Part shown: one piece after another, positions 35,016 to 45,402 of the stretch | Numbering within the stretch: position 1 is the stretch's first letter | Layout of the letters: each line of letters starts with the position of its first letter | Assembly (NCBI GenBank): GCA_937911175.1 | Contig: CALDSE010000063.1 | Span: forward strand, 1 to 63,546 | Direction of reading: 5' to 3' | Source of the DNA: an uncultured Sediminibacterium sp. | GTDB lineage: Bacteria > Bacteroidota > Bacteroidia > Chitinophagales > Chitinophagaceae | Length of the DNA stretch: 63,546 bases | Notes under the pieces: model-generated | Told to the model about the DNA's origin: nothing | The model's database searches: none | Seen by the model: only the letters and a program-made list of their open reading frames with translations | Made by a program: the position numbers and the translations under genes

Positions 35016-36026
35016 ATGAGTACCTTAAAATTTAAATTAACCCTTCCTTCAAAACGTTCTGAAAACTCTATTGGGTACAGGGATAATTTATTTTTAATAG
35101 GCTCTTGCTTTTCAGAAAATATGGGGGCTAAATTAAATACCCATTTATTTAAGGTATTTGAAAACCCGCATGGTGTTTTATTTAATCCAATGAGTGTGGC
35201 GCATTCCTTATCGGATTGCATTAATAAGAAACAATATACAGAAGCCGAACTTTTTGAACTCAATGAAGTTTGGAATAGTTGGCAGCATCATAGTCGTTTT
35301 TCAGGCGTAACTACTAAGGAGGCTTTAGAAAAAATTAATGAATCAATTAGTAAGGCCCATACCTTTTTAAAAACAGCTGATCATATTGTTATTACATTAG
35401 GATCTGCTTGGGTATATCAATTAAATAGTCAGTCACCTCATTCAGTAGGGCAGGTAGTGGCTAATAATCATAAAGCACCAGCTGCTTGGTTTGATAAATA
35501 TTTAATGAAACCCGATGTATTAGTTATTTTATTAAAAAAGATGGTAGAGGATTTGCTTCAGTTTAATGCGCATTTACAAATTATATTTACCATTAGTCCT
35601 GTGCGTCATTTAAGAGAAGGCTTGGTGGAAAATAATAGGTCTAAGGCTGTCTTAATTCAAGCCGTGCATGAAATAGTGGAAACCTCTAAGCAAACTGCAT
35701 ATTTCCCTTCTTATGAATATGTGATAGATGATTTAAGAGACTACCGTTTTTATTCCGAGGATTTAGTACATCCCAATTATGCTGCTTCCAATTATGTTTG
35801 GGAGAAGTGGGTAGAGACTTATATGAATGAGGAAACCCAGAACATCATGAAACAGGTAGCCGAATTACAATTAGCTATGCAGCATAAGCCTTTTTTTGCA
35901 GGATCATCACAACACCGCGCTTTTCTTGAAAATTGTATCGCTAAAAGCGAGCGATTATTAAGCTTATATCCTTATTTGCCATTGCATGATCAAGTTCAGT
36001 TTTTTAAGCAAGGAATTGGCAAATAA
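35016..36026 (+). CDS. GSCFA domain protein
   Basis: 336-residue SGNH/GDSL-like hydrolase of the GSCFA family, named for the N-terminal block seen here as LIGSCFSENMG. The FNPMSVAHSL block and the C-terminal SEDLVHPNYAASNYVWEKW (His of a DxxH-type site) are also present. The family is widespread in Bacteroidota; substrate unknown, possibly an acylated glycan. Ten bases after rlmB, so probably co-transcribed. Confidence 0.88.
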   Translation: MSTLKFKLTLPSKRSENSIGYRDNLFLIGSCFSENMGAKLNTHLFKVFENPHGVLFNPMSVAHSLSDCINKKQYTEAELFELNEVWNSWQHHSRFSGVTTKEALEKINESISKAHTFLKTADHIVITLGSAWVYQLNSQSPHSVGQVVANNHKAPAAWFDKYLMKPDVLVILLKKMVEDLLQFNAHLQIIFTISPVRHLREGLVENNRSKAVLIQAVHEIVETSKQTAYFPSYEYVIDDLRDYRFYSEDLVHPNYAASNYVWEKWVETYMNEETQNIMKQVAELQLAMQHKPFFAGSSQHRAFLENCIAKSERLLSLYPYLPLHDQVQFFKQGIGK

Positions 36027-36056
36027 TATCTTAATTTAGTTCTCTAAATATTTCTT

Positions 36057-38537
36057 ATGCGATTACTACCCTTTATTGCCTCAGCTATTGTTACTATTAG
36101 CTTAGTTACCGTTTTAAATACTCAATTATCTATTGGTACTACGAAGTCGCCAAAGCTGGGTTATTTTTTATCGCCACAACATGGTTTTTGGAAAAATGCA
36201 GAAAAGGTAAATACCAATTTCGATGCCTCTATTATTGCAAATGAATTAAAAGGAAATGTAGATGTGTATTTAGATGATAGGTTAGTACCGCATATTTATG
36301 CCGATAATGACCAGGACGCTTATTTTGTTCAAGGTTATTTACACGCAAAGTTCAGATTATGGCAGATGGACTTTCAAACAAGGGTAGCTTCTGGAAGACT
36401 AAGTGAAATTGCGGGTCCCGATAGATTACCCATTGATCGTTTTTTTAGAAGATTAGGCATGGTCTATGGAGCAGAGAAAACAGAGGCCAATATTAATGCC
36501 AACAATCCTGAAATGAAAGAAACGGTAGATGCCTATACTGCAGGGGTGAACGCCTTTATAAAACAAATGGATCCAGCAGACATGCCTTTTGAATTTAAGT
36601 TAATGAATTATGCCCCTGAAAATTGGACCCCTAAAAAGACTTATTTGTTTTTAATGTTTATGTCTTATGATTTAACAGGTCGTGCAGCCACTTCTGATTT
36701 ACAATTAACCAATACAAGAGATTTTTTAGGCTATGATTTATTTGATAAATTATATACTAATAACCAAGATTCTTTAGACCCCATTATTCCAAAAGGTACG
36801 GTATATCAGAAGCCTTCCATTGTTCCTATTAAACCTATCAATGCCGATTCTGCTTATTTGCATCAATCTACCGCAGTTGGTATTACCAATGTTGAAACGC
36901 CGCTAGCGCCTAATAAAAATAATGGAAGTAATAACTGGGCAGTAGCCGGTTCTAAAACAAAATCGGGTCGTCCTATTTTAGCCTCTGATCCGCATTTAGG
37001 ATTAAACATGCCTTCGCTTTGGTATGAAGTACAAATTACTACACCTACGCATAGCACTTATGGAGCAAGTTTCCCAGGTTCTCCTGCAGTTATTATCGGA
37101 TTCAATGATAGTTTAGCATGGGGCGTTACCAATGCAGGTAGAGATGTATTAGATTTTTATGAAATTAAATTTAAAGACAGTACAGAAAATGAATATTGGT
37201 ATAATGGTAAGTGGAACACTGCTGAAAAAAGAACAGAAGTCATTAAAGTAAAAGATAGCGCCGATGTAGTAGAACAAATACCTATGACCGTTTGGGGGCC
37301 TACTATGTATGATGCACATTATCAAAATCCACAATCTAAAGGACGTAATTTAGCCATTCAGTGGACAGCGCATAATACTTCAACAGGGGTGGAAACTTTT
37401 TACAGATTGAACCGTGCCAAAAACTATGACGATTATATCAAGGCCACTGCACTATGGACCTGCCCTGGACAAAACTTTGTTTTAGCTACTAAGACGGGAG
37501 ATATTGCCATTAAGCAACAAGGAAGTTTTGTAGCAAGATGGGAGCGACAAGGAGATTTTATTATGCCAGGAGACGATACTACTTATGCATGGCAAGGAAT
37601 GATTCCGAATGAAGAAAACCCCACTATAAAAAATCCGGAGCGCGGCTTTGTAAGCAGTGCGAATCAAAAAGCAACTGATGCAACCTATCCTTATTATTTA
37701 GGTACGGCCACTTCTTTCCCACTATACAGAGGTATTAGTGTCAATCAGCATTTAATTGGCATGTCTAATATTTCAGCAGAAGATATGCAAGCCTTGCAAA
37801 CCAATAACGATAATGTATTTGCGGCCACTGCAAGACCTGCTTTAATGAAATATTTACAAGTAGACAAACTAAGCCCCGATGCCAAAAGAATGGTAGATGA
37901 AATGAACAACTGGGATTTAGTCAATAGCGAAAATTCAAAAGGCATTACTGTATTTGAAATTGTTTGGGACAGTGTCACAGAAGCAGTTTGGGGAGATGAA
38001 TTAAAAGGTTCTCCCACTGCACTTACTAGTCCCGATGATTTTGTTTTAGTAGATCAGTTGTTAAAAGATTCTAATTGGTCTGTAGCGGATGATATCAGCA
38101 CCAAAGGTAAAATTGAAAATTTTAAAGATCAAGTTACATTAGGTGTTGAAAATGCCACCAAAAAATTATTGGAATTAGAAAAAGAAAATAAATTAGAATG
38201 GGCTTTATTTAAAGCCACTAGGGTAATGCATCTTACTAAAATACCTGCTTTAAGCAGAATGAATTTACCTATTGGAGGAGGAAAAAATATTATAAATGCC
38301 ACCACTGAAATGCATGGACCAAGTTGGAGAATGGTGGTACACTTGACAGATGATATAGAAGCCTATGGTTTATATCCAGGTGGGCAGAGTGGTAACCCGG
38401 GTAGTACTTACTATGATAGTTTTATTGATTATTGGGCAGCTGGGAAATATTATCGATTATTATTTTTAGCCAAAGAAAAATTAATACAGAACGAAAGAAC
38501 TAAATGGCATATTCAATTTAAAAAGTCAAACGCTTAA
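36057..38537 (+). CDS. Penicillin acylase family protein
   Basis: 826-residue precursor of an Ntn-hydrolase. Membrane/signal segment about 1-24; alpha-chain region to about 290; the likely cleavage point and nucleophile Ser291 in NNGSNNWAVAGSKT; then the beta chain (LASDPHLGLNMPSLWYEVQI, PGSPAVIIGFNDSLAWGVTN). C-terminal GGQSGNPGSTYYDSFIDYWAAGKY is usual. Family members hydrolyse amides such as N-acyl-homoserine lactones or beta-lactam side chains; the substrate here is unknown. Confidence 0.92.
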   Translation: MRLLPFIASAIVTISLVTVLNTQLSIGTTKSPKLGYFLSPQHGFWKNAEKVNTNFDASIIANELKGNVDVYLDDRLVPHIYADNDQDAYFVQGYLHAKFRLWQMDFQTRVASGRLSEIAGPDRLPIDRFFRRLGMVYGAEKTEANINANNPEMKETVDAYTAGVNAFIKQMDPADMPFEFKLMNYAPENWTPKKTYLFLMFMSYDLTGRAATSDLQLTNTRDFLGYDLFDKLYTNNQDSLDPIIPKGTVYQKPSIVPIKPINADSAYLHQSTAVGITNVETPLAPNKNNGSNNWAVAGSKTKSGRPILASDPHLGLNMPSLWYEVQITTPTHSTYGASFPGSPAVIIGFNDSLAWGVTNAGRDVLDFYEIKFKDSTENEYWYNGKWNTAEKRTEVIKVKDSADVVEQIPMTVWGPTMYDAHYQNPQSKGRNLAIQWTAHNTSTGVETFYRLNRAKNYDDYIKATALWTCPGQNFVLATKTGDIAIKQQGSFVARWERQGDFIMPGDDTTYAWQGMIPNEENPTIKNPERGFVSSANQKATDATYPYYLGTATSFPLYRGISVNQHLIGMSNISAEDMQALQTNNDNVFAATARPALMKYLQVDKLSPDAKRMVDEMNNWDLVNSENSKGITVFEIVWDSVTEAVWGDELKGSPTALTSPDDFVLVDQLLKDSNWSVADDISTKGKIENFKDQVTLGVENATKKLLELEKENKLEWALFKATRVMHLTKIPALSRMNLPIGGGKNIINATTEMHGPSWRMVVHLTDDIEAYGLYPGGQSGNPGSTYYDSFIDYWAAGKYYRLLFLAKEKLIQNERTKWHIQFKKSNA

Positions 38538-38546
38538 ATATTACTT

Positions 38547-38897
38547 ATGAAATATATTGTATCTATTTTATTATCTGCCCTGCTTGCCTATGCTGTTGGA
38601 ATTTATGGCAATTTACCATGGTGGAGTTTTGTAGTCACTAATTTTATTATTGCTTTTGCTATACCTATTAAACCTGCACATTCTTTTACAGCGGGTGCCT
38701 TGGGTGTAGGCTCTTTATGGGCTGGACTAGCTTTTGGAATTGATATGGCCAACAATCATATTTTGTCCACTAAAGTGGCAAAAGTTCTGACAATAGGTGA
38801 TTCCTATTTACTAGTCATTTTTATGACCGTTGCCATTGGTACTTTATTAGGAGGACTTGCTTCATTAACAGGAAGCTTTCTTAGAAATAGTAAATGA
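38547..38897 (+). CDS. Small four-helix membrane protein
   Basis: 116 residues with four hydrophobic segments at about 3-21, 26-43, 48-68 and 86-110. Not recognised beyond general Bacteroidota conservation. Nine bases after the acylase gene, so likely co-transcribed. No catalytic motif seen. Confidence 0.7.
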   Translation: MKYIVSILLSALLAYAVGIYGNLPWWSFVVTNFIIAFAIPIKPAHSFTAGALGVGSLWAGLAFGIDMANNHILSTKVAKVLTIGDSYLLVIFMTVAIGTLLGGLASLTGSFLRNSK

Positions 38898-38904
38898 TTC
38901 TATT

Positions 38905-38912
38905 TATCTTTG
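38905..38912 (+). promoter_or_regulatory. -7 promoter element of trhO
   Basis: TATCTTTG matches TAnnTTTG, 43 bases before the trhO ATG; upstream -33 match is poor. Confidence 0.4.
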
Positions 38913-38955
38913 TATTGAATTTCCCCAACCTGTAATTGGGATAAAAATTTAAGCT

Positions 38956-39996
38956 ATGTCAGTGCTACACAATCGCATCTCCAATAAGGAGTTGAAAGAA
39001 AAATTATACGAGGAAAATTTTCCGCGAACCACCATCAGTTTTTATCAGTACTTCACCATTCAAGACCCCTTGTCTTTTAGAGATGAATTGTATAAGGGCT
39101 TGAATCATTTACAAGTCTTTGGGCGTATTTATATTGCCACTGAAGGTATTAACGCACAAATAAGTGTACCCACCCATTTATTCAAAGACTTTAAAACTTA
39201 TTTGTATTCCATTAAAGGACTAGAAGGCTTAAGATTAAATATAGCCGTGAACGATAATGGAAAAAGTTTTTGGGTACTTCGTATTAAACAGCGTAGCAAA
39301 ATTGTAGCCGATGGCATTGAAGATGCTAGTTTTAGTATGAAAAATAAAGGCAATTATGTAAATGCCGTGCAGATGAATGAATTAATAAGTTCACCTGAAA
39401 CTATTGTCATTGATATGCGTAACCATTATGAATATGAAGTGGGGCATTTTGTGAATGCCATTGAAATTCCATCAGATACTTTTAGAGAGCAATTACCCAT
39501 GGCTGCAGATATGATGAAAGATAAAAAAGATAAAAATATTATCATGTATTGCACAGGAGGTATTCGTTGCGAAAAAGCAAGTGCCTATATGTTGCATCAT
39601 GGATTTAAAAATGTTTTTCATTTAGAAGGGGGTATTATTAATTATGCCAATCAAATTAAAGAAGAGGGCTTAGAGAGTCAGTTCAAAGGAAAGAACTTTG
39701 TATTTGATGATAGACTAGGTGAAAAAATTACGGAAGATATTATTTCAAAATGTCATCAGTGTGGTGCCCCTTGCGATACGCATACTAATTGCAAAAACGA
39801 TGGCTGTCATTTATTATTTATTCAATGTCCTTCATGTGCTGAAACCTATGCGGGCTGCTGTACACAGGCTTGTACCGATATTGTACATTTGCCAGAGGAA
39901 AAACAAATTGAACTTAGAAAAGGGATTGATAAAGGCCAACAAATTTTTAATAAAAGCAAGCAGCGCTTGAGACCTCGATTAGGGATTGATATTTAA
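38956..39996 (+). CDS. trhO: tRNA uridine(34) hydroxylase TrhO
   Basis: 346 residues. N-terminal acylphosphatase-like region ([17 protein letters not shown]), central rhodanese domain with the catalytic Cys in [14 protein letters not shown], and a Cys-rich C-terminus ([26 protein letters not shown]). TrhO (YceA) makes 5-hydroxyuridine at tRNA position 34 using oxygen. Domain order and length match the family. Followed by an inverted-repeat region before purC. Confidence 0.93.
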   Translation: MSVLHNRISNKELKEKLYEENFPRTTISFYQYFTIQDPLSFRDELYKGLNHLQVFGRIYIATEGINAQISVPTHLFKDFKTYLYSIKGLEGLRLNIAVNDNGKSFWVLRIKQRSKIVADGIEDASFSMKNKGNYVNAVQMNELISSPETIVIDMRNHYEYEVGHFVNAIEIPSDTFREQLPMAADMMKDKKDKNIIMYCTGGIRCEKASAYMLHHGFKNVFHLEGGIINYANQIKEEGLESQFKGKNFVFDDRLGEKITEDIISKCHQCGAPCDTHTNCKNDGCHLLFIQCPSCAETYAGCCTQACTDIVHLPEEKQIELRKGIDKGQQIFNKSKQRLRPRLGIDI

Positions 39997-40044
39997 GTTT
40001 ATTTAAGATAGAATATCAATTAAAAAATATTTCATTCTTCACTG

Positions 40045-40155
40045 CTCGTCATGACGCTAAAAAATTAAAAAAGAATCTAAAATTGTGAACTCGCTTCGCT
40101 CAGACATGCACAATTTTTTAACGATTCATTTTTACTTTTTCTTGACGCTATGACT
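40045..40155. repeat. Long imperfect inverted repeat between trhO and purC
   Basis: Arms of about 45 bases read GTCATGACGCTAAAAAATTA.. on the left and, reversed, GTCATAGCGTCAAGAAAAAG.. on the right, with a better-paired inner stem AAAATTGTG / CACAATTTT (40079-40087, 40109-40117) around a GC-richer centre containing CTCGCTTCGCTCAG. A T-run follows the inner stem, so it may also end transcription of the convergent genes. It resembles REP/MITE-type palindromes; no other copy is in the window. Confidence 0.6.
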
Positions 40156-40199
40156 CGAAGTTCAAAACTGAAATTAATTTTTAAATTTCTATTCTAAAA

Positions 40200-41126
40200 C
40201 TAACTAAGCTTTTCTAGCGATGCGCATACAACTTTATAAGTTTCTTCTTCAGATAATTGCTGAGGTTTAAATTTTTCGCCAATTACTTGTTCGTAAAGCT
40301 CAATATATCTTTTAGAAATAGTATCAATCCAATCAGGTGACATAGCAGGTACTGTTTGTCCTTCTTTACCCATAAAATTATTCGCAATTAACCACTCGCG
40401 TACAAACTCTTTACTTAATTGTTTTTGTTTTTCCTTGCTTGCCTGTCTTTGTTCAAAGCCATCTGCATAAAAATAACGAGAAGAGTCGGGTGTGTGAATT
40501 TCATCCATTAAATAAATGGTATCACCAATTTTTCCAAATTCATATTTAGTATCTACTAAAATCAATCCTTGTTTAGCGGCAATTTCTTTTCCTCTTTGAA
40601 ATAAAGCCAAAGCATATTTTTCCAGTACTGCCCAGTCCGTTGCGGAGGCTAAACCTTGTTTAATAATTTCTCCTTTAGAAATATCTTCATCATGTCCTTC
40701 ACTGGCTTTTGTGGAAGGGGTAATTATAGGGCTAGGGAAAAAATCATTTTCAGCCATGCCTTCAGGTAAGCTTACTCCACATAAATTTCTACCCCCTGCA
40801 CTATAGGTTCTCCAGGCATGACCTACCAAATTACCACGTACGACCATCTCAATTTTGAATGGCTCACATTTTTTGCCAATGGCCACATGGGGGGCAGGGG
40901 TATCTAGTAGCCAATTGGGGCAAATATCCCTGGTGGCTGCCAACATATAGGCGGCTATCTGATTCAGGACCTGGCCCTTAAAAGGGATGGGGCTGGGTAA
41001 AATGACGTCAAAAGCCGAAATTCTATCACTGGCAATCATTACAAGTAATTGATTGTCAATATAATAGACATCTCTTACTTTGCCATGGTACTCATTTATT
41101 TGGTGGGGGAAAGGCTCTCTATTCAT
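40200..41126 (-). CDS. purC: SAICAR synthase
   Basis: 308-residue phosphoribosylaminoimidazole-succinocarboxamide synthase (purine synthesis step 8). Seen: [69 protein letters not shown] and [20 protein letters not shown]. It is the longer yeast-like form rather than the 237-residue E. coli form. Stands alone on the minus strand. Confidence 0.95.
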   Translation of the reverse strand: MNREPFPHQINEYHGKVRDVYYIDNQLLVMIASDRISAFDVILPSPIPFKGQVLNQIAAYMLAATRDICPNWLLDTPAPHVAIGKKCEPFKIEMVVRGNLVGHAWRTYSAGGRNLCGVSLPEGMAENDFFPSPIITPSTKASEGHDEDISKGEIIKQGLASATDWAVLEKYALALFQRGKEIAAKQGLILVDTKYEFGKIGDTIYLMDEIHTPDSSRYFYADGFEQRQASKEKQKQLSKEFVREWLIANNFMGKEGQTVPAMSPDWIDTISKRYIELYEQVIGEKFKPQQLSEEETYKVVCASLEKLS

Positions 41127-41224
41127 GGTACAAAATTAATTTTTTAAAGATACAAATGATAATTTTTTCTAGAATGCGAACAATATGTTAATTTGTAGGA
41201 CGATTCAAACAAAAACAACAATCT

Positions 41225-44158
41225 ATGAAAAAATGTTTAAGCCATTTTGCGATCTTTTGCCTATCTACTTTAGTAGTATTTACAGCAAATGCTCAAAATG
41301 CAAGTAGTGTTTCAGGTACAGTAAAAAATGCAAGTACTTCAGAAACAGTAGCTGCAGTTTCAGTTACCCTAAAAGGTAATAATTCTGGAACCTATACCAA
41401 TGACAGAGGTAATTTCAAGTTAACAGTGTCTCAAAAAACACCGTATACCTTGGTATTCTCTTCTGTTGGATTTACAAATAAAGAAGTGGTAGTCAATGAC
41501 AATGCAGCTAGTTTAAATGTTAGCCTTAGTCCAGCCTTTGTACTGGGTTCTGATGTTGTAGTGTCCGCTTCAAGAGTATCAGAGAAATTTCTTGAATCTC
41601 CTGTAACAATTGAAAGAATTAGTGCTGCTAATATTAGAACTGCACCTGCTTCTGGTTATTATGATATCCTTGGAAATTTAAAAGGAGTAGACGTAGTAGC
41701 TGCAAGTATTTTGTTTAGAAGTATTTCTACAAGAGGTTTTAACGGAAGTGGTAACACACGTATGAACCAATTAATAGATGGAATGGACAACCAGTTACCT
41801 GGTTTAAATTTCTCAGTATCAAGTGTTGTTGGTTTAACAGAATTAGATGTGGATAATATTGAATTATTACCAGGTGCTTCTTCTGCATTATATGGTTCTG
41901 GTGGTATGAATGGTACTGTTTTAATTAACAGCAAAAACCCATTCAAATACCAAGGTTTAAGTTTCCAAGTAAAGCAAGGGGTAAACCACGTTGATGAATC
42001 TCAACGTCCTACGGCTCCTTTTAAAGATTATACAGTAAGATGGGCTAGTACAATTGGCGATCGTTTTGCTTACAAAGTAAGTGCTCAATATACTGAAGCA
42101 CAAGACTGGTTACCAACAAATACTTCAAACTATTCTAGATTAACTGGAAATGGTAATGGTGGTTCAATTGCTGGTACAAGATTAACAGATCCTAACTATG
42201 ATGGTGTTAACATCTATGGTGATGAAACAACATTAAATATTAATTCAGGCTTAATTGCTCCAGTGAAAGCAGGTATCCTTGCTCAATTAGCAGGTGCTTA
42301 TGGTGCTGGTGCAAGTACAGTATTGGCTCAATTACAAGGTGCTTCTGCAGTGTATAATACACTTGCAAAGTATGGTGCATTTTTAGGCGCTAGCCCAGCA
42401 ACAGCTGGTTTAGTACCTTATGCAGCTTTCTTGTTTGGTGATGCAAAAGGTTGGTACAAAGACATGAACGTTTCTAGAACTGGATATGGTGAAGCTGATG
42501 TCATCAACCCAACTGCAAAAAATATGAAAGTAACTGGATCTATTCACTATAAAGTAAACGACAAAACAGAAGCTTCTTTAAGCGCTTATACTGGTTCTGG
42601 TAATACAGTGTATTCAGGTTCTGATCGTTATTCTTTACGTGATTTTGCATTGAGTCAATTAAAGTTTGAAGTGAAATCTAAAAACTGGATGTTCCGTGCT
42701 TATAAAACATTGGAGGATGCAGGTAACTCATTTAACTCAACTATTACCACTCGTTTATTCAATGAAACTTGGAAGCCTAGTGCTACTTGGTATCAACAAT
42801 ATACTGGTGCCTACACTCAATACAGAGATGCTGGTTTAGACTATACTGCTGCCAATAATGCTGCACGTGTAATAGCAGATGCTGGAAGACCAACAGGTAA
42901 TGTAGCTAACAATTCACTTTTCCAAACAATCGCTTCTACGCCTATTTCTAAAGGGGGTGGTAAGTTTTTAGATCAATCTACTTTAAGTGTTGCAGAAGGT
43001 ACTTTGAATTTAACTGAAGTGTTAAATTTAAATAAGTATGATATTGACTGGTTAGTAGGTGGAACAGCAAAATTATATACCTTAAACTCTCAAGGAACTT
43101 TGTTTGCTGATACAACTGGAAGAATTTTTATTAATGAAACAGGTGCTTTTTCTCAACTATCTAAGAAATTCTTTGGAGATATTTTGAAATTATCATTCTC
43201 TGGTCGTTATGACAAGAACACTAACTTCAAAGGTAGATTCACTCCAAGATTCTCTGCAGTAGTGAAATTAGCAGAAGACAACAATATTCGTCTTTCTTAT
43301 CAAAGTGCTTATCGTTTCCCAACTACTCAAAACCAATGGATTAACTTAACAGTGGGTGGTGGTACTCGTTTAATGGGTGGATTACCTCAATTAAGAGATT
43401 TTTATAAATTCAATACCAACCCTGCTTATACTTTAGCAAGTGTTACTGCATTTGGAGGTTCTGCTGCTGTAGGAGCACCAAATCCTGCTTTATTGAAGCA
43501 ACAAGTATTTGGAGAATTTAAGCCTGAGTCAATGAATTCATTTGAGATAGGTTATAAAACTTTAATTGCTAAAAAATTATTAGTTGATTTCTACGCATAC
43601 ACGGGTAACTATGAAAATTTCATCAGTGGTGTAACTGTATTACAATCAAGAAATGCAGCTAACCCAAGTCCATTAGATGTTTTAGATCCCAATAAGAGAA
43701 TTGCTTATAGTGTTGCTACTAACTCTACTGCAAATGTTTCTACAAAAGGATGGGGTGCTTCAGTAGATTATTTATTACCTAATCGTTTTGTATTTACTGC
43801 GAATCTTTTCACAGATGAAATTGGCGAATTACCTAAAGGCTTTATCTCTTATTTCAACACACCTACTTGGAGAGCTAACTTCGCTTTAAGTCACCCAGGT
43901 TTATTGATGAATAACAGATTAGGCTTTAATGTTAACTTACATTATCAAGATGAGGTTATGTACGAAGGTACTTTCGTAACAGGTTTAATACCTTCTGTCA
44001 ATACATTAGATGCGGTTCTTACCTATAAAGTGCCTAAATATAAGTCTTTGATTAAAATAGGTGGTACTAACATAATGAACAAATATTACAACACTTCATA
44101 TGGTAGCCCTGCAATAGGTGGCTTATACTATATAAGTTTTGCATATAACGTATTATAA
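41225..44158 (+). CDS. TonB-dependent receptor with CarboxypepD-like domain
   Basis: 977-residue outer-membrane receptor. Signal peptide about 1-23 (LVVFTANAQ); a carboxypeptidase-regulatory-like beta-sandwich about 27-108 (VSGTVKNAS.., GNFKLTVS); plug about 118-240 (STRGFNGSGNTRMNQLIDGM, LLPGASSALYGSGGMNGTVL); barrel to the C-terminal aromatic strand GLYYISFAYNVL. An Ala/Gly-rich, hydrophobic insertion lies at about 345-415. Codon choice is strongly biased, suggesting high expression. No SusD partner gene is adjacent. Ligand unknown. Confidence 0.92.
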   Translation: MKKCLSHFAIFCLSTLVVFTANAQNASSVSGTVKNASTSETVAAVSVTLKGNNSGTYTNDRGNFKLTVSQKTPYTLVFSSVGFTNKEVVVNDNAASLNVSLSPAFVLGSDVVVSASRVSEKFLESPVTIERISAANIRTAPASGYYDILGNLKGVDVVAASILFRSISTRGFNGSGNTRMNQLIDGMDNQLPGLNFSVSSVVGLTELDVDNIELLPGASSALYGSGGMNGTVLINSKNPFKYQGLSFQVKQGVNHVDESQRPTAPFKDYTVRWASTIGDRFAYKVSAQYTEAQDWLPTNTSNYSRLTGNGNGGSIAGTRLTDPNYDGVNIYGDETTLNINSGLIAPVKAGILAQLAGAYGAGASTVLAQLQGASAVYNTLAKYGAFLGASPATAGLVPYAAFLFGDAKGWYKDMNVSRTGYGEADVINPTAKNMKVTGSIHYKVNDKTEASLSAYTGSGNTVYSGSDRYSLRDFALSQLKFEVKSKNWMFRAYKTLEDAGNSFNSTITTRLFNETWKPSATWYQQYTGAYTQYRDAGLDYTAANNAARVIADAGRPTGNVANNSLFQTIASTPISKGGGKFLDQSTLSVAEGTLNLTEVLNLNKYDIDWLVGGTAKLYTLNSQGTLFADTTGRIFINETGAFSQLSKKFFGDILKLSFSGRYDKNTNFKGRFTPRFSAVVKLAEDNNIRLSYQSAYRFPTTQNQWINLTVGGGTRLMGGLPQLRDFYKFNTNPAYTLASVTAFGGSAAVGAPNPALLKQQVFGEFKPESMNSFEIGYKTLIAKKLLVDFYAYTGNYENFISGVTVLQSRNAANPSPLDVLDPNKRIAYSVATNSTANVSTKGWGASVDYLLPNRFVFTANLFTDEIGELPKGFISYFNTPTWRANFALSHPGLLMNNRLGFNVNLHYQDEVMYEGTFVTGLIPSVNTLDAVLTYKVPKYKSLIKIGGTNIMNKYYNTSYGSPAIGGLYYISFAYNVL

Positions 44159-44182
44159 TTCGTTTTAGGGTGGGTTAGATTT

Positions 44183-44226
44183 TAGATCCCCTCTCCTGAC
44201 AAGCTCAGGTAGAGGGGATTTTTTTA
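44183..44226 (+). terminator. Terminator after TonB receptor
   Basis: Long stem ATCCCCTCTCCTGA / TCAGGTAGAGGGGAT (one bulge) followed by T-run. Confidence 0.85.
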
Positions 44227-44260
44227 TGCCAAATAATTACTTTTTTCCTTTATAAATCTC

Positions 44261-44268
44261 TATTTTTG
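44261..44268 (+). promoter_or_regulatory. -7 promoter element of pdhB
   Basis: TATTTTTG matches TAnnTTTG, 23 bases before the pdhB ATG, with no clear TTG at -33. Confidence 0.45.
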
Positions 44269-44291
44269 CAACTCAAATTAAATAGTTATTC

Positions 44292-45278
44292 ATGCGTTCA
44301 ATTGCCTTAAGAGAAGCCATCCGAGAAGCCATGAGCGAGGAGATGAGAAGAGATGAAAGAGTCTTGCTAATGGGGGAGGAAGTAGCTGAATATAATGGCG
44401 CTTATAAAGTAAGCCAGGGTATGTTAGCTGAATTTGGTGCTAAACGTGTTATTGATACTCCAATATCTGAATTAGGTTTTACAGCAGTGGCTGTGGGAGC
44501 TGCTCAAAATGGTTTAAGACCTATTGTTGAATTTATGACTTGGAACTTTGCGGTACTTCCCTTGGACCAAATATTAAATACAGCAAGTAAGATGTTAGCG
44601 ATGAGTGGAGGCCAAATAGGCTGCCCAATTGTAATGAGAGGGCCTAATGGAAGTGCGGGTCAATTAGGGGCACAACATTCAACTGCTTTTGAAAGTTATT
44701 TAGCCAATATACCAGGTATTAAAGTAGTGTCTATTTCCAATGGATATGATGCAAAAGGTTTATTAAAGCAAGCTATTCGTTATGAAGAAGATCCAATCAT
44801 GTTTTTGGAAAGTGAAGTCATGTATGGAGATAAATGCGAAGTACCTGAAGAAGAATATTATATTCCCTTAGGACTTGCCGATGTAAAAAGACCAGGCCGT
44901 GATATTACCATTGTATCTTATAGCAAGATGATGAAAGTGGCATTAGGGGCCGCTGAAGAATTGGAGAAGGAAGGTATTAGTGCAGAAGTCATTGATCTTA
45001 GAACCATTCGTCCATTAGATTGGATGACTGTTTTAGAAAGCGTGAAAAAAACCAATAGATTAGTAATAGTGGAAGAGCAATGGCCATTTGCTTCTGTTTC
45101 TTCTGAGTTAAGTTACCGTATTCAAAAAGAAGGCTTCGATTATTTAGATGCACCCATTAGAAGAATTACTAGTGCCGATGCACCGATGCACTATGCACCT
45201 AATTTAACCGCCCTGGCCATCCCAGATATTAGCAGAACTGTTAAGTTGATTAAAGAGGTAATGCATCAGTATAAGTAA
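44292..45278 (+). CDS. pdhB: Pyruvate dehydrogenase E1 component, beta subunit
   Basis: 328-residue beta subunit of the thiamine-diphosphate-dependent E1 enzyme. Seen: MRSIALREAIREAMSEEM, LMGEEVAEYNGAYKVSQGM, DTPISELGFTAVAVGAA, RGPNGSAGQLGAQHS and SSELSYRIQKEGFDYLDAPI. The alpha subunit is not next to it. It could serve a related 2-oxo-acid complex, but the sequence fits PDH best. lipA at 58.5 kb makes the lipoyl group such complexes need. Confidence 0.92.
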   Translation: MRSIALREAIREAMSEEMRRDERVLLMGEEVAEYNGAYKVSQGMLAEFGAKRVIDTPISELGFTAVAVGAAQNGLRPIVEFMTWNFAVLPLDQILNTASKMLAMSGGQIGCPIVMRGPNGSAGQLGAQHSTAFESYLANIPGIKVVSISNGYDAKGLLKQAIRYEEDPIMFLESEVMYGDKCEVPEEEYYIPLGLADVKRPGRDITIVSYSKMMKVALGAAEELEKEGISAEVIDLRTIRPLDWMTVLESVKKTNRLVIVEEQWPFASVSSELSYRIQKEGFDYLDAPIRRITSADAPMHYAPNLTALAIPDISRTVKLIKEVMHQYK

Positions 45279-45351
45279 AGACAAATAAAGGCTCCTTTAT
45301 CCTTTATTTAAGCCTTTCAAATTAAAAATTAGTGAGTTCTAAATCTTTTTA

Positions 45352-45381
45352 TAAATATCCCTCACAAAGGGATATTTTTGT
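45352..45381 (+). terminator. Hairpin terminator between pdhB and lepB
   Basis: Stem AAATATCCCT / AGGGATATTT with a short loop and T-run. A second hairpin without a T-run (AAATAAAGG 45283-45291, CCTTTATTT 45301-45309) precedes it directly after the pdhB stop. Confidence 0.75.
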
Positions 45382-45402
45382 TATAACAATAATTTCTTAT
45401 TT

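Noticed and set aside
41659..41946. 95-codon minus-strand frame
   Set aside because: Antisense to the plug region of the TonB receptor, with no protein-like motifs.
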